DNA from: Agromyces lapidis
Lineage (GTDB): Bacteria; Actinomycetota; Actinomycetes; Actinomycetales; Microbacteriaceae
DNA: 64,000 nucleotides
Direction: 5' to 3'
Assembly (NCBI RefSeq): GCF_009749405.1
Contig: NZ_WBIQ01000007.1
Coordinates: forward strand, 186,001-250,000
Shown: positions 17,151 to 24,976 of the stretch, in pieces
Layout: each line of letters starts with the position of its first letter
Position numbering within the stretch: the first letter of the stretch is position 1
Notes under the pieces: generated by a model
What the model was told of the DNA's origin: nothing
Databases searched by the model: none
The model's input: only the letters and a program-made list of their open reading frames with translations
Program-made: the position numbers and the translations under genes

Positions 17151-17276
17151 ATGTGCAGTCCCGTCCCGTGCACCTGCGGAAAGACGACCTGGTCCGGCTG
17201 CGGCCAGCACGTCGACGATGTGAGGCAAATCGTGCCCGTCGCACAGTGGTGCGACGGTAACCACGCCCAGCGCTGA
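17151..17276 (+). CDS. Cys-rich small protein 1 (CGKxTWxGCGQHVD family)
   Basis: A 41-residue protein with GAGGAGAG 8 nt before its ATG. It has Cys at 2, 7, 9, 17 and 34, and a core CGKTTWSGCGQHVDDV shared with the next ORF. The Cys pattern plus a His suggests a small zinc- or sulfur-binding unit. I have seen similar hypothetical proteins with the CGQHVD core but know no function. Its place right after the CoA-disulfide reductase suggests a role in sulfur or metal handling. Confidence 0.75.
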   Translation: MCSPVPCTCGKTTWSGCGQHVDDVRQIVPVAQWCDGNHAQR

Positions 17277-17320
17277 GCGCCCTGACCCGCCCCCGAACCC
17301 CAACCCGAGGAGAACCATCC

Positions 17321-17476
17321 ATGTGCAGTGCAGTCACCTGTCGCAAGTGCGGAAAGATGACCTGGGCCGGCTGCGGCCAGCATGTCGACCAGGTCATGCG
17401 AGGCGTGCCGCGCAGTCAGCGCTGCGAGGGGCACGCGAAGGAGCCCGGCTTCTTCGCGCGCCTGTTCTCGCGTTGA
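17321..17476 (+). CDS. Cys-rich small protein 2 (CGKxTWxGCGQHVD family)
   Basis: A 51-residue paralogue of the preceding protein, with GAGGAG upstream. Cys at 2, 7, 10, 18 and 35; the core CGKMTWAGCGQHVDQV; then VPRSQRCEGH and a basic, aromatic tail (FFARLFSR) lacking in copy 1. The first pair is CxxC here and CxC in copy 1, so the two may bind differently. It lies 44 nt after copy 1 and 11 nt before the DUF4395 gene, clearly within one operon. Confidence 0.78.
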   Translation: MCSAVTCRKCGKMTWAGCGQHVDQVMRGVPRSQRCEGHAKEPGFFARLFSR

Positions 17477-17487
17477 GGTGACGAACC

Positions 17488-18051
17488 ATGGCGACGCCGG
17501 CGAAGTCGGAACCCGAGGTTCCCGTCATCGGCCAGCTCGTCGACGGCATCGACATCCCGGTCGTGAACGAACGTGCCGTGCGTGCATCCGCAGGGCTGCT
17601 CCTGCTTTTCGGGATCGTCGCCGTCACGACGGCGGCGCTGACCGGTGAGTTGCAACTCCTGCGGGTGTTCGGCTTGACCTTCCTGTTCGACATGTCGATG
17701 CGGCTGTTCGTGGGAACGCGGTACACGCCGAGCCTGGTCATCGGGTCGCTCATCGTGCGCCGCCAGCGCCCCGAATGGGTCGGCGCGCAACAGAAGAGGC
17801 TCGCCTGGATCATCGGGCTCGTGCTCGCCCTCGTCTCCTGCACCGCGATGGGGTTCCTCGGCGTCAGCGCCGAGATCCAGCTCGCACTCTGCAGCGTCTG
17901 CCTGAGCCTGCTCTTCATCGAGAGCGCCTTCGGCATCTGCGTGGGATGCGAGCTCCAGCGCCGGTTCAGCAGGGAGAAGCCGCAGCTCTGCGCGGGCGAC
18001 ACCTGCACGTACGTGCCGCCCAAGCGCGGCGAGCGCCACACGGTGCCGTAG
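17488..18051 (+). CDS. DUF4395 membrane protein
   Basis: 187 residues with about four hydrophobic helices (33-55, 57-75, 105-130, 132-155). The N-terminal GIDIPVVNERAVRA, the FDMSMRLFVG region and the C-terminal FGICVGCE CxxC match DUF4395. The tail adds CAGDTC. DUF4395 genes often sit beside rhodanese and thioredoxin genes, so a role in membrane sulfur or redox transfer is possible but unproven. Part of the CoA-disulfide reductase operon. Confidence 0.86.
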   Translation: MATPAKSEPEVPVIGQLVDGIDIPVVNERAVRASAGLLLLFGIVAVTTAALTGELQLLRVFGLTFLFDMSMRLFVGTRYTPSLVIGSLIVRRQRPEWVGAQQKRLAWIIGLVLALVSCTAMGFLGVSAEIQLALCSVCLSLLFIESAFGICVGCELQRRFSREKPQLCAGDTCTYVPPKRGERHTVP

Positions 18052-18093
18052 TGATCGGCGACCCACGCCGGTGCGATTGAGGGAGGCAGGGCC

Positions 18094-18699
18094 ATGAAGA
18101 AGCTGACCATCACCACGAGCATCGTGGCGGGCGCCGTGGTGCTCGCGGGCGTCGGCGTCGCCATAACCCTGACGGGTGCGCCGAGACAGAGTCCGGATGC
18201 CGCGCCCGCGACGATCGCAACGACGCCCTCCGAGGAACCTCCGACGGCCGATGCTCCCGAGCCCGAAGCCGTCGCGCCATACGACACGACCACCGCCCTG
18301 CTCTTCCTCATCGAGGAGGAGAAGCTCGCTCACGACGTCTACGTCACGCTCGGCGAAGAGTGGGGCACCGGCATCTTCGCCAACATCGCCGAGAGCGAGA
18401 CCACCCACCAGAGCCTGGTCGCGCCGCTCCTCGGCGATCGCGGCATCGCCGATCCGCGCTCGGCGGAGGTCGGCGTCTTCGCCGATCCGGACCTGCAGGC
18501 CCTGTACGACCAATTGGTCGCGCGCGGCTCGACGAGCCTCGACGAAGCCATCCAGGTCGGCATCCTGATCGAGGAGAAGGACATCACCGACCTCAGTGCG
18601 GCCATCGCGGCCGAGGACGAGGCCGATGTGGTGAGCGTGCTCGAGCGGCTCCTCGCCGGCTCGGAGAACCACCTCCGCTCGTTCCAGCGCCTAGCCTGA
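18094..18699 (+). CDS. DUF2202 ferritin-like protein, membrane anchored
   Basis: 201 residues. An N-terminal signal anchor (about 8-30), a Pro/Thr/Glu linker (30-65), then a helical DUF2202 domain with EEEKLAHDVY and ESETTHQSL, whose Glu and His suggest a ferritin-like dimetal site; the domain ends at NHLRSFQRL. GGAGGCAGG precedes the ATG. It is the last gene before the second tRNA-type repeat. The reaction is unknown. Confidence 0.88.
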   Translation: MKKLTITTSIVAGAVVLAGVGVAITLTGAPRQSPDAAPATIATTPSEEPPTADAPEPEAVAPYDTTTALLFLIEEEKLAHDVYVTLGEEWGTGIFANIAESETTHQSLVAPLLGDRGIADPRSAEVGVFADPDLQALYDQLVARGSTSLDEAIQVGILIEEKDITDLSAAIAAEDEADVVSVLERLLAGSENHLRSFQRLA

Positions 18700-18854
18700 C
18701 GGGGCTGGGCGCTTCGCCGACTGTCAGGTCTCGGGACATCACGGGATGGGCGCGGACGTGAACTCTTCACGTTGATCCAACGTTTATTCGATCCGAACCG
18801 GGTCAAGGCGCTCCGAGGCAACCCGAGTAGTCTGGAAACTGCAGGAGCGGCGAT

Positions 18855-18888
18855 ATCGGTCACGGGTTCAAGTCCCGTCCGCCCTACG
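18855..18888 (+). repeat. attachment-site-like repeat, copy 2 (tRNA 3' end)
   Basis: Identical over 34 bp to 12066-12099 in the same orientation, again a T-arm plus 3' acceptor strand with no 5' half. CGTTTATTC lies 66 nt upstream (18781-18789), as near copy 1. The simplest reading is the right end of a 6.8-kb island in a tandem array at a tRNA gene. Confidence 0.82.
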
Positions 18889-18896
18889 AACCCTAA

Positions 18897-19655
18897 TCAC
18901 ATTCGGGCAACTGCGTTGCGGTCGGAGCCGCTGTCCGAAGCGATGGACGTGGCGGTGCGGAAGAACGCGCGACTCAGGAGAATCAGCCACAGCGCCGTCG
19001 GAATCAGCGACAGCATCGCGACGGACACGCCGATCTGGCCCAGGTTGGCCGGGACGAGCATGGTGACTCCGGTGATGATTCCGACGATGCCGGGGAGGAG
19101 CCCGAAGACACGGTATCTGACCATGGCGACCGAGAAGATCAGCGTGCTGACGGCGCCGAGCAGGTAGCTGAGCCCGAACGAGCCACCGTCGTAGAGCGTG
19201 AGCAGCGTCTGGCCGGAGGCCACCAGCGCCGCCTGTTGCACTGCGGTGTCTGCGGAGGCGTACTGGCTGCTCAGGAGCCACATCGAGAACGTCGCCTCGC
19301 GCGAGAACAGGAAGAGCGTCACACTGAGCAGGCCCACCACCAGGGCCACCAGAGCCGAGGTCGCCGATGACCACTTGAGCACCACGAACAATGCCAAGTA
19401 GAACGGGATCATCGCAAGGTAGTCGATCGTCAAGAGAAGGTCGAGATCCAGTAGGCCGAGCAATGGGTTGCGCTCGAAGAGATCGAAGTACTCGAGGACC
19501 GTCTGCGGCGGAGGGATGAGGATGAATACGAGCGCCTGGATCGGGATCATGATCACCACGAACAGCGCTGCGCCGGCACCGAGCCGGAGCAAAGACCGCC
19601 ATCGGGCATCGACGCCGACGGGAGATGAGACGTCGTCGAGTACTTCCGCTTCCAT
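18897..19655 (-). CDS. Six-helix membrane protein, DUF4386-like
   Basis: 252 residues with about six to seven hydrophobic helices after a short acidic N-terminus. GGSFGLSYLLGAVSTLIF followed by FGLLPGIVGIITG resembles the DUF4386 family, whose function is unknown. ATG 19655 is chosen since GGGGGAC lies about 6 nt upstream; in-frame ATG 19673 has no such site. It ends 9 nt from the second attachment-like repeat, so it is probably the first gene on the far side of the island. Confidence 0.7.
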   Translation of the reverse strand: MEAEVLDDVSSPVGVDARWRSLLRLGAGAALFVVIMIPIQALVFILIPPPQTVLEYFDLFERNPLLGLLDLDLLLTIDYLAMIPFYLALFVVLKWSSATSALVALVVGLLSVTLFLFSREATFSMWLLSSQYASADTAVQQAALVASGQTLLTLYDGGSFGLSYLLGAVSTLIFSVAMVRYRVFGLLPGIVGIITGVTMLVPANLGQIGVSVAMLSLIPTALWLILLSRAFFRTATSIASDSGSDRNAVARM

Positions 19656-20058
19656 GTGCGTCCCCCTGTTCATGGACGGCCGAACTGTCATCCACGGCCC
19701 AATTCAAGAGCGGAACCGCTTCCCCTGGATGGCCGAAGGTCCCGCCAGCCTGAGCAGCCCGCCCGGCGAGTGCGGGCGACATCACGCCGAACCCGTCGGG
19801 CTCCTCGCACCCGACGACTTCGGCCATGGGGCGAATCGGGGCGATCACGTCGCGGGTCAGTGCGGCCGACGCGATGCTCACAAACCTCAGTGCTCTCGGT
19901 TCTGGACGTCGCAGGTCGGGGGAGAGGATGATGGGTGACGAAGTCGGATCCTGCGATCGACGCCTTCACACCCACGCTCGGGACGCACGGCGAAACGACG
20001 CCCCGCCCGGTTCCTCCGTCGATCGGACCGGTTCCGGCGAGTGCCGAAGGAGCCTGAC
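19656..20058. other. Intergenic region, no supported gene
   Basis: About 400 nt between divergent genes. Several overlapping frames are open because of high GC, but none has a ribosome site or a recognisable product. It should hold promoters for the flanking genes; no convincing -35/-10 pair was found by eye. Confidence 0.5.
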
Positions 20059-21471
20059 ATGAGCACCGAAGCAGCGGCGTCGATCGACGCGGAACGGATC
20101 CAGGAGTTCGCAGCGGGGGTGCGCGGTGGCGTCATCCAGCCGGGCGATACCGCCTACGACGATGCTCGCCGGGTGCGGAACGGGCTGATCGATCGGCGTC
20201 CAGCGTTGATCGTGCAGTGCCATGGAACGGCCGACGTGGTCGACGCGGTCGGATTCGCCCGTGAACACGGCCTGCTCGTCTCGATCCGCGGCGGTGCGCA
20301 CAACGTCGCCGGCAACGCCGTCAACGACGGGGGGATCGTGATCGATCTCACCGAGATGCGCGGCGTGCAGGTCGATCCCGAGCGCCGCGTCGCTCGTGTG
20401 CAGGGCGGTGCGACGTGGGGCGACGTCGACCGTGAGACGCAGCTGTGGGGTCTTGCCGCGCCGGGCGGCCAGGTGAGCACCACCGGGGTCGCGGGCCTGA
20501 CGCTGCACGGCGGTCTGGGCTCCTTGCATCGCAAGTACGGGCTGGCGCTCGACAACCTGCGGTCGGTCGAGATCGTCACGGCCGACGGGCAGGTGCGCAC
20601 CGCGAGCGACTCGGTGAATCCCGAGTTGTTCTGGGCGGTGCGGGGCGCCGGGAGCAACTTCGGCGTCGTCACGTCGTTCGAGTTCGCCCTGCATCCGGTC
20701 GGACCCGAGATCTACCAGGCGGCCCCGATCTTCTCGCTCGACGATGCGCCGGCCGTGCTGCGGAAGTACCGGGACTTCTGCGCGACCGCGCCCGACGAAT
20801 TCGGGCCGCAGGTGATGTTCTGGAGCGTGCCGGCGGTCGACGACTTCCCCGCGGAACTGCATGGGATGCCGATGGTCGTCGCCCTGGTCGTCTACTCGGG
20901 CGATCCCGACGAGGGGGAGCGGCTGCTGGCGCCGGTGCTCGACTGGGCCACGCCGATCCTCGACCTCAGCGGGCGCGCGCCCTGGGCGGTCGCCCAGAGC
21001 TCATTCGATGCGTTCTTCCCCTCCGGCGGCTACTACTACTGGAAGTCGCTGCTCGTCGGGGAGCCGAGCGATGACCTGCTCGACGCGGTCGTCGAAGCCG
21101 CCGCCGACCGGCCGTCGCCTGACGCGATCGTGAACTTCTGGCAGCTGGGCGGCGAGATCGAGCGGGTCGCTCCGGATGCCACGGCATTCGCCCAGCGCGA
21201 CGCCAAGTACCTGCTCAGCCTCGACACCTCGTGGTTCGATCCCGAGGCGACCGAGCGGTGCATCGACTGGACTCGAAAGACGTGGGCGGCGATGCAGGAG
21301 CGATTCGCCACAGACCGTCCCTACCTGAACTTCGTGGGCTTCGGCGAAGAGAAGGAGGCACTCGTGCGCGCCTCGTACGGAGCGAACTACGACCGGCTGG
21401 TGGCGGCCAAGACGACATACGATCCCGACAACCTGTTCCGGATGAACAACAACATCCCGCCGCGCACGTAA
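20059..21471 (+). CDS. FAD-binding oxidoreductase (BBE-like, FAD_binding_4)
   Basis: 470 residues. A FAD_binding_4 domain with the covalent-FAD type motif RGGAHNVAGN (His near residue 80) and GGQVSTTGVAGLTLHGGLG near 140; then a substrate domain; and a C-terminal BBE motif YDPDNLFRMNNNIPP. The second flavin-linking Cys of bicovalent enzymes is absent. AAGGAG precedes ATG 20059. Relatives oxidise sugars, alkaloids or polyphenols; substrate unknown. It stands next to a DUF1254 gene, with no clear pathway. Confidence 0.9.
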   Translation: MSTEAAASIDAERIQEFAAGVRGGVIQPGDTAYDDARRVRNGLIDRRPALIVQCHGTADVVDAVGFAREHGLLVSIRGGAHNVAGNAVNDGGIVIDLTEMRGVQVDPERRVARVQGGATWGDVDRETQLWGLAAPGGQVSTTGVAGLTLHGGLGSLHRKYGLALDNLRSVEIVTADGQVRTASDSVNPELFWAVRGAGSNFGVVTSFEFALHPVGPEIYQAAPIFSLDDAPAVLRKYRDFCATAPDEFGPQVMFWSVPAVDDFPAELHGMPMVVALVVYSGDPDEGERLLAPVLDWATPILDLSGRAPWAVAQSSFDAFFPSGGYYYWKSLLVGEPSDDLLDAVVEAAADRPSPDAIVNFWQLGGEIERVAPDATAFAQRDAKYLLSLDTSWFDPEATERCIDWTRKTWAAMQERFATDRPYLNFVGFGEEKEALVRASYGANYDRLVAAKTTYDPDNLFRMNNNIPPRT

Positions 21472-21598
21472 AGAAGCCGGAAGTGGCTCAGTAGTCGACC
21501 GGTTCACGGATGATCGGGCGCCCGCCGTCGGCGCCGCTTGTCCCGCGGGCGGGCCGCTGCCAGAGTGAAGGCACGAACACCGCACATGGGGGAGATGC

Positions 21599-23035
21599 AT
21601 GTCCGACCAGAACCGCACGGGGCTCAGCACCGAAGAGATGGTGGAGGCCGTGGCCTCGTTGAGTACCGCCGACCGCGTACCATCGCCGTTCGGCGAGCTT
21701 CGATTCTTCGACGGGCTGCCGCTGCCCGAGACCGTCGAGACCGCGTACGACGCACTCGACCTCATGCGCGGCATCGAGGTGTTCCTCAACGCCGTGCCGG
21801 GCGCTTCGCTCGTGGCTTTCCGCAACGGGCTGCGCGCTGCGGGAGTCGAGACGGCTCGGCAGATCGGCATCACGGAGCCGCGGGCGACCTCGAAGGCGCT
21901 GTATCTCACCCCGAACACGGAGACGACCTACGGCGTCACGATGCTCGACTTGAAGGCGTGGGGCCCGACGGTCATCGAAGCGCCGCCGCAGTCGCTCTGC
22001 GTGGTCGACGACTTCTGGTTCCGCTACGTGGCCGACATGGGCATCGCCGGCCCCGATCGGGGGGCGGGCGGCAAGTACCTGTTCCTTCCGCCGGGCTACG
22101 ACGGCGAGATCCCCGACGGATACTTCACGTACAGCACGCCGACCTACACGAACTTCGTGGTGCTGCGGGCCCTCGGTGGCGTTCCTGCGATGAAGCAGAC
22201 GCGCATCTATCCGCTGGCGCAGGCAGGGGATCCCGAGGAGAACGAGTTCGTCAACCTCTCCGAACTCGCGATCAACACTGTGCACGCCAACGACTTCTCG
22301 TTCTTCGAGGAGGTCGCCGAGCTCGTGCAGGAGGAGCCGGTCGAGGCGCTCGACGCAGAGCGCGCCGGGCAGCTCGCCGCGATCGGGATCGTGAACGGAC
22401 AGCCGTTCGCCCCTGACGCCAGGCAGAAGGCGATCCTCGAGCGGGCCGCGCCGATCGCGGCCGGCATCGCCCGCGTGATCGCCTACGCACCGCGCGATCC
22501 CGACGCCGTGCTGTACGGCTCGTGGCGCAACGGATTCGTGGGCGGCAGCTACGAGTTCCTGCGCAACGGTGCCCGACTCCTCGATGCCCGAACCCAGTTC
22601 CACTACCTCGCCACCGTCATCACGCCGGCCATGGCGCACGCCCAGGTTGGGGCGGGCTCGGCCTACGCGTACACCGTGCACGATGCGAACGGCGACCTGC
22701 TCGACGGCGGCAGGACCTACCGCCTGCACGTCGACGCGAACCCGCCCGCGAAGAACTTCTGGGCGGTCGACGTCTACGACACCCAGACCCGGTCGCTGCT
22801 GGTCGTCCCTTCGACGCCGTATCCGGCGATCGCCAGCAACGACGGCAAGATCAGTGTCAACGACGACGGCTCGTACGATCTCTACTTCGGGCCGGCCGCG
22901 CCGGAGGGCAAGGAATCGAACTGGGTCGAGACGATCCCGGGCAAGGCCTGGTTCCAGCTCTTCCGGCTCTACGGCCCCCTGGAACCCTGGTTCGACCAGA
23001 CCTGGCGGCTCAACGAGTTCGAACCGATCGACTGA
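21599..23035 (+). CDS. DUF1254/DUF1214 domain protein
   Basis: 478 residues. The N-terminal DUF1254 part includes LTPNTETTYGV and YLFLPPGYDGEIPDGYF; the C-terminal DUF1214 part includes YAYTVHDANGDLLDGG and FWAVDVYDTQTRSLL, ending in WFQLFRLYGPLEPWFDQTW. No signal peptide is visible, unlike many family members. GGGGGAG precedes the ATG. Function unknown. Confidence 0.9.
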   Translation: MSDQNRTGLSTEEMVEAVASLSTADRVPSPFGELRFFDGLPLPETVETAYDALDLMRGIEVFLNAVPGASLVAFRNGLRAAGVETARQIGITEPRATSKALYLTPNTETTYGVTMLDLKAWGPTVIEAPPQSLCVVDDFWFRYVADMGIAGPDRGAGGKYLFLPPGYDGEIPDGYFTYSTPTYTNFVVLRALGGVPAMKQTRIYPLAQAGDPEENEFVNLSELAINTVHANDFSFFEEVAELVQEEPVEALDAERAGQLAAIGIVNGQPFAPDARQKAILERAAPIAAGIARVIAYAPRDPDAVLYGSWRNGFVGGSYEFLRNGARLLDARTQFHYLATVITPAMAHAQVGAGSAYAYTVHDANGDLLDGGRTYRLHVDANPPAKNFWAVDVYDTQTRSLLVVPSTPYPAIASNDGKISVNDDGSYDLYFGPAAPEGKESNWVETIPGKAWFQLFRLYGPLEPWFDQTWRLNEFEPID

Positions 23036-23180
23036 GGAAGGGCATGGTGTCGGCCGGGGCCGGCCGCGCGTACACTGAGCGGCGAGAGCCGGGGTGGCGT
23101 TCGGCGGTCCCGGCGGGTCGTTCGGCCGGCCGCGAGGTTCGGCCCTCGATGCGTGATCGACCGTGCCCAGGAGGTGCGAG

Positions 23181-23372
23181 ATGACTGACCAGAGCTCGAA
23201 TGCGGGATGCTTCGCCGGCGGCGGCGCCATCTACGGACTGGGCGTCATCGGCGCATGGGTCTTCTTCTTCCAGCGAGCCGACGAGTTCTGGCTGTTCATC
23301 TGGGCGTTCTTCCAGGGGATCTTCTGGCCCGCCTTCATGGTCTACGAGCTGTTCACGCAGCTCGTGACCTGA
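23181..23372 (+). CDS. Small membrane protein (63 aa)
   Basis: A short protein with two hydrophobic, aromatic-rich helices (GGGAIYGLGVIGAWVFFF, then FWLFIWAFFQGIFW). AGGAGG lies 5-11 nt before the ATG, which supports translation. Similar short actinobacterial membrane proteins exist without assigned function. It is downstream of DUF1254 with a 145-nt gap. Confidence 0.75.
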   Translation: MTDQSSNAGCFAGGGAIYGLGVIGAWVFFFQRADEFWLFIWAFFQGIFWPAFMVYELFTQLVT

Positions 23373-23429
23373 GCGCCGTCGAGGAGGAGCGTCTCCGGTC
23401 GAACCGCCGGAGTCCTCGACGAGGCCGCG

Positions 23430-23993
23430 TCAGGACCGCTCGGCTCCTGCGAGCCGATACCGCTCGTAGACGACCCGCGACGCGAAGGTGCGCGTCTCGA
23501 CGAGCTCGAGGTCGATCTGCTCGGCCACTGGCGGCAGCAGGGGAGTTCCACCGCCGACGATGACGGGGTTGCGGAAGATGCGGAACTCGTCGACGGGACC
23601 GAGTCCGATCGCCTCGGCGGCGAGACTCGCACCACCGATCTCTACGTGCTTGTCGGTCGCGGCGAGCGCGGCGGCGACCTCTTCTGCGAGCGAACCGCGC
23701 GCGAGGCGTGCGTTGCCTTCGACGCGGTCGAGCGTGCGGCTGAAGACGACCTTGGGCAGCGCGTTCCAGGCGTCGGCGAATTCGGCACCGAGTTCTTCAT
23801 CGCGCAGCGAGGGGTCGTTCTCCCAGGGAAGCATCGTCTCGTAGAGCCTGCGGCCGCACACGACGCCGCCGAGCGAGCGGGTCTCTTCGAGGTGGAAGCG
23901 GAACTGTTCCTCGCTCGGGACCGACCAGTCGAACCCTCCGTCGCGGTCGGCGATGTAGCCGTCGACCGAGGCGCTCATCGAATAGATCAGCAT
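23430..23993 (-). CDS. Dihydrofolate reductase family protein (RibD-C-like)
   Basis: 187 residues of the RibD C-terminal/DHFR-like fold: the N-terminal strand IYSMSASVDGYIAD, the GRRLYETM loop, VVFSRTLD and the NADP-binding IGGASLAAEAIGLG followed by GGGTPLLP. Such proteins are probable NADPH-dependent reductases of unknown substrate. ATG 23993 opens the conserved first strand; the upstream ATG at 24026 adds 11 residues lacking family character. Confidence 0.88.
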   Translation of the reverse strand: MLIYSMSASVDGYIADRDGGFDWSVPSEEQFRFHLEETRSLGGVVCGRRLYETMLPWENDPSLRDEELGAEFADAWNALPKVVFSRTLDRVEGNARLARGSLAEEVAAALAATDKHVEIGGASLAAEAIGLGPVDEFRIFRNPVIVGGGTPLLPPVAEQIDLELVETRTFASRVVYERYRLAGAERS

Positions 23994-24093
23994 GGTGTGC
24001 CCTTCATCGGTGCCTGCCTTCATCATGCCGTCGATTCGCGACCGCCTCCATCGGGAAGCGGCTGCTCAGAGCAGTCGATTCACGGCAGTCGAT

Positions 24094-24864
24094 TCACGAT
24101 GAAGCGGCGGCCCGCGCGGGCCCGGTGACGGCGAGCGCATCGACTGCCGCGTCGCCGCGCAGCCGTCGCATGATCGCCACCACCTCGTCGACGACCTCGA
24201 CGGTGAGCGCGCGGCACACGATGCTGGTCGGGCTGATCGCCTCGAGGCCGGCGGTTCGAATGCGGATCACGTCCCATCCGACCTCGCGCAGCGCCTCGTC
24301 CTTCTCGAGGTCTGAGGCGGCTTTGAGACCCGAGTGCGCCCGTCGCGAGCGGCCCGGGTCGTCGTACTCGACGGCGATGCGCAGCTGCGGCACCAGGATG
24401 TCGGGCCAGACCTCCTGGCGGCCGTAGAACGTGCGCGCGATCCGTACGGCGTTCACCCGGTGGTGCAGGCGGATGCGCTCGCCGAGCAGAACGCGCAGGC
24501 GCTGCTCGGTCGCGGAGGTTCGGGTGCGCAGCCCGTGGTTCATGTAGGCGAGGCCGGCCTCACGGGCGGCGCTCGGCCCGGCGGCGTTGCGGCGGCACTT
24601 CGGGCAGCCCGGGCTCGTCAGCGCCTCGCGCACGGTCGCGGTGTAGCGGTCGTGGCCGCGCTCGCATCGCCAGTCGTATTCGGCGCCGATGCGGGTCTCG
24701 ACCGAAAGTCGCGCGCGCTGTGCGGGCGCCACCCTGCGCAGCAGTTCACTGCGTGAACGCTGCATCTCGTCGACGAGCATGCACATCGGGCACCCGCGCG
24801 AGATCGTGACGGTGCCGTCGCCGGCAGCGGCCCCGTGCCCGCAGCGGAATCTCACGGCGACCAT
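24094..24864 (-). CDS. Zinc-ribbon protein with DUF559-like nuclease domain
   Basis: 256 residues. Two Cys-rich ribbons: CGHG with CPMC (about 8-35), and CERGH with CPKC (about 72-105). The C-terminal half resembles the DUF559/Vsr endonuclease fold: an ATEQRLR helix, VWPDILVPQLRIAVEYDD giving the PD...E-x-D core, then a Lys helix and GWDVIRIR. It looks like a PD-(D/E)xK nuclease with DNA-binding ribbons. It is divergent from the PolA-like gene, so a joint DNA-repair role is possible. Confidence 0.72.
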   Translation of the reverse strand: MVAVRFRCGHGAAAGDGTVTISRGCPMCMLVDEMQRSRSELLRRVAPAQRARLSVETRIGAEYDWRCERGHDRYTATVREALTSPGCPKCRRNAAGPSAAREAGLAYMNHGLRTRTSATEQRLRVLLGERIRLHHRVNAVRIARTFYGRQEVWPDILVPQLRIAVEYDDPGRSRRAHSGLKAASDLEKDEALREVGWDVIRIRTAGLEAISPTSIVCRALTVEVVDEVVAIMRRLRGDAAVDALAVTGPARAAASS

Positions 24865-24976
24865 GCGCCGCCCCGTGTGCTCCTCATGGCGATGATCCTG
24901 CCCCTCACCACCGACATGCGGCCGGGACGCGGCATCCGCGGTGAACGTTGTCGGTGCCCGGCACGAGAATGTAGGG

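Noticed and set aside
18772-19167. 131-codon plus-strand frame running through the tRNA fragment
   Set aside because: Antisense to the DUF4386-like gene and reads through the repeat; no start signal.
19656-20058. Extra gene on either strand
   Set aside because: Overlapping open frames reflect GC content; none has a start signal or recognisable product.
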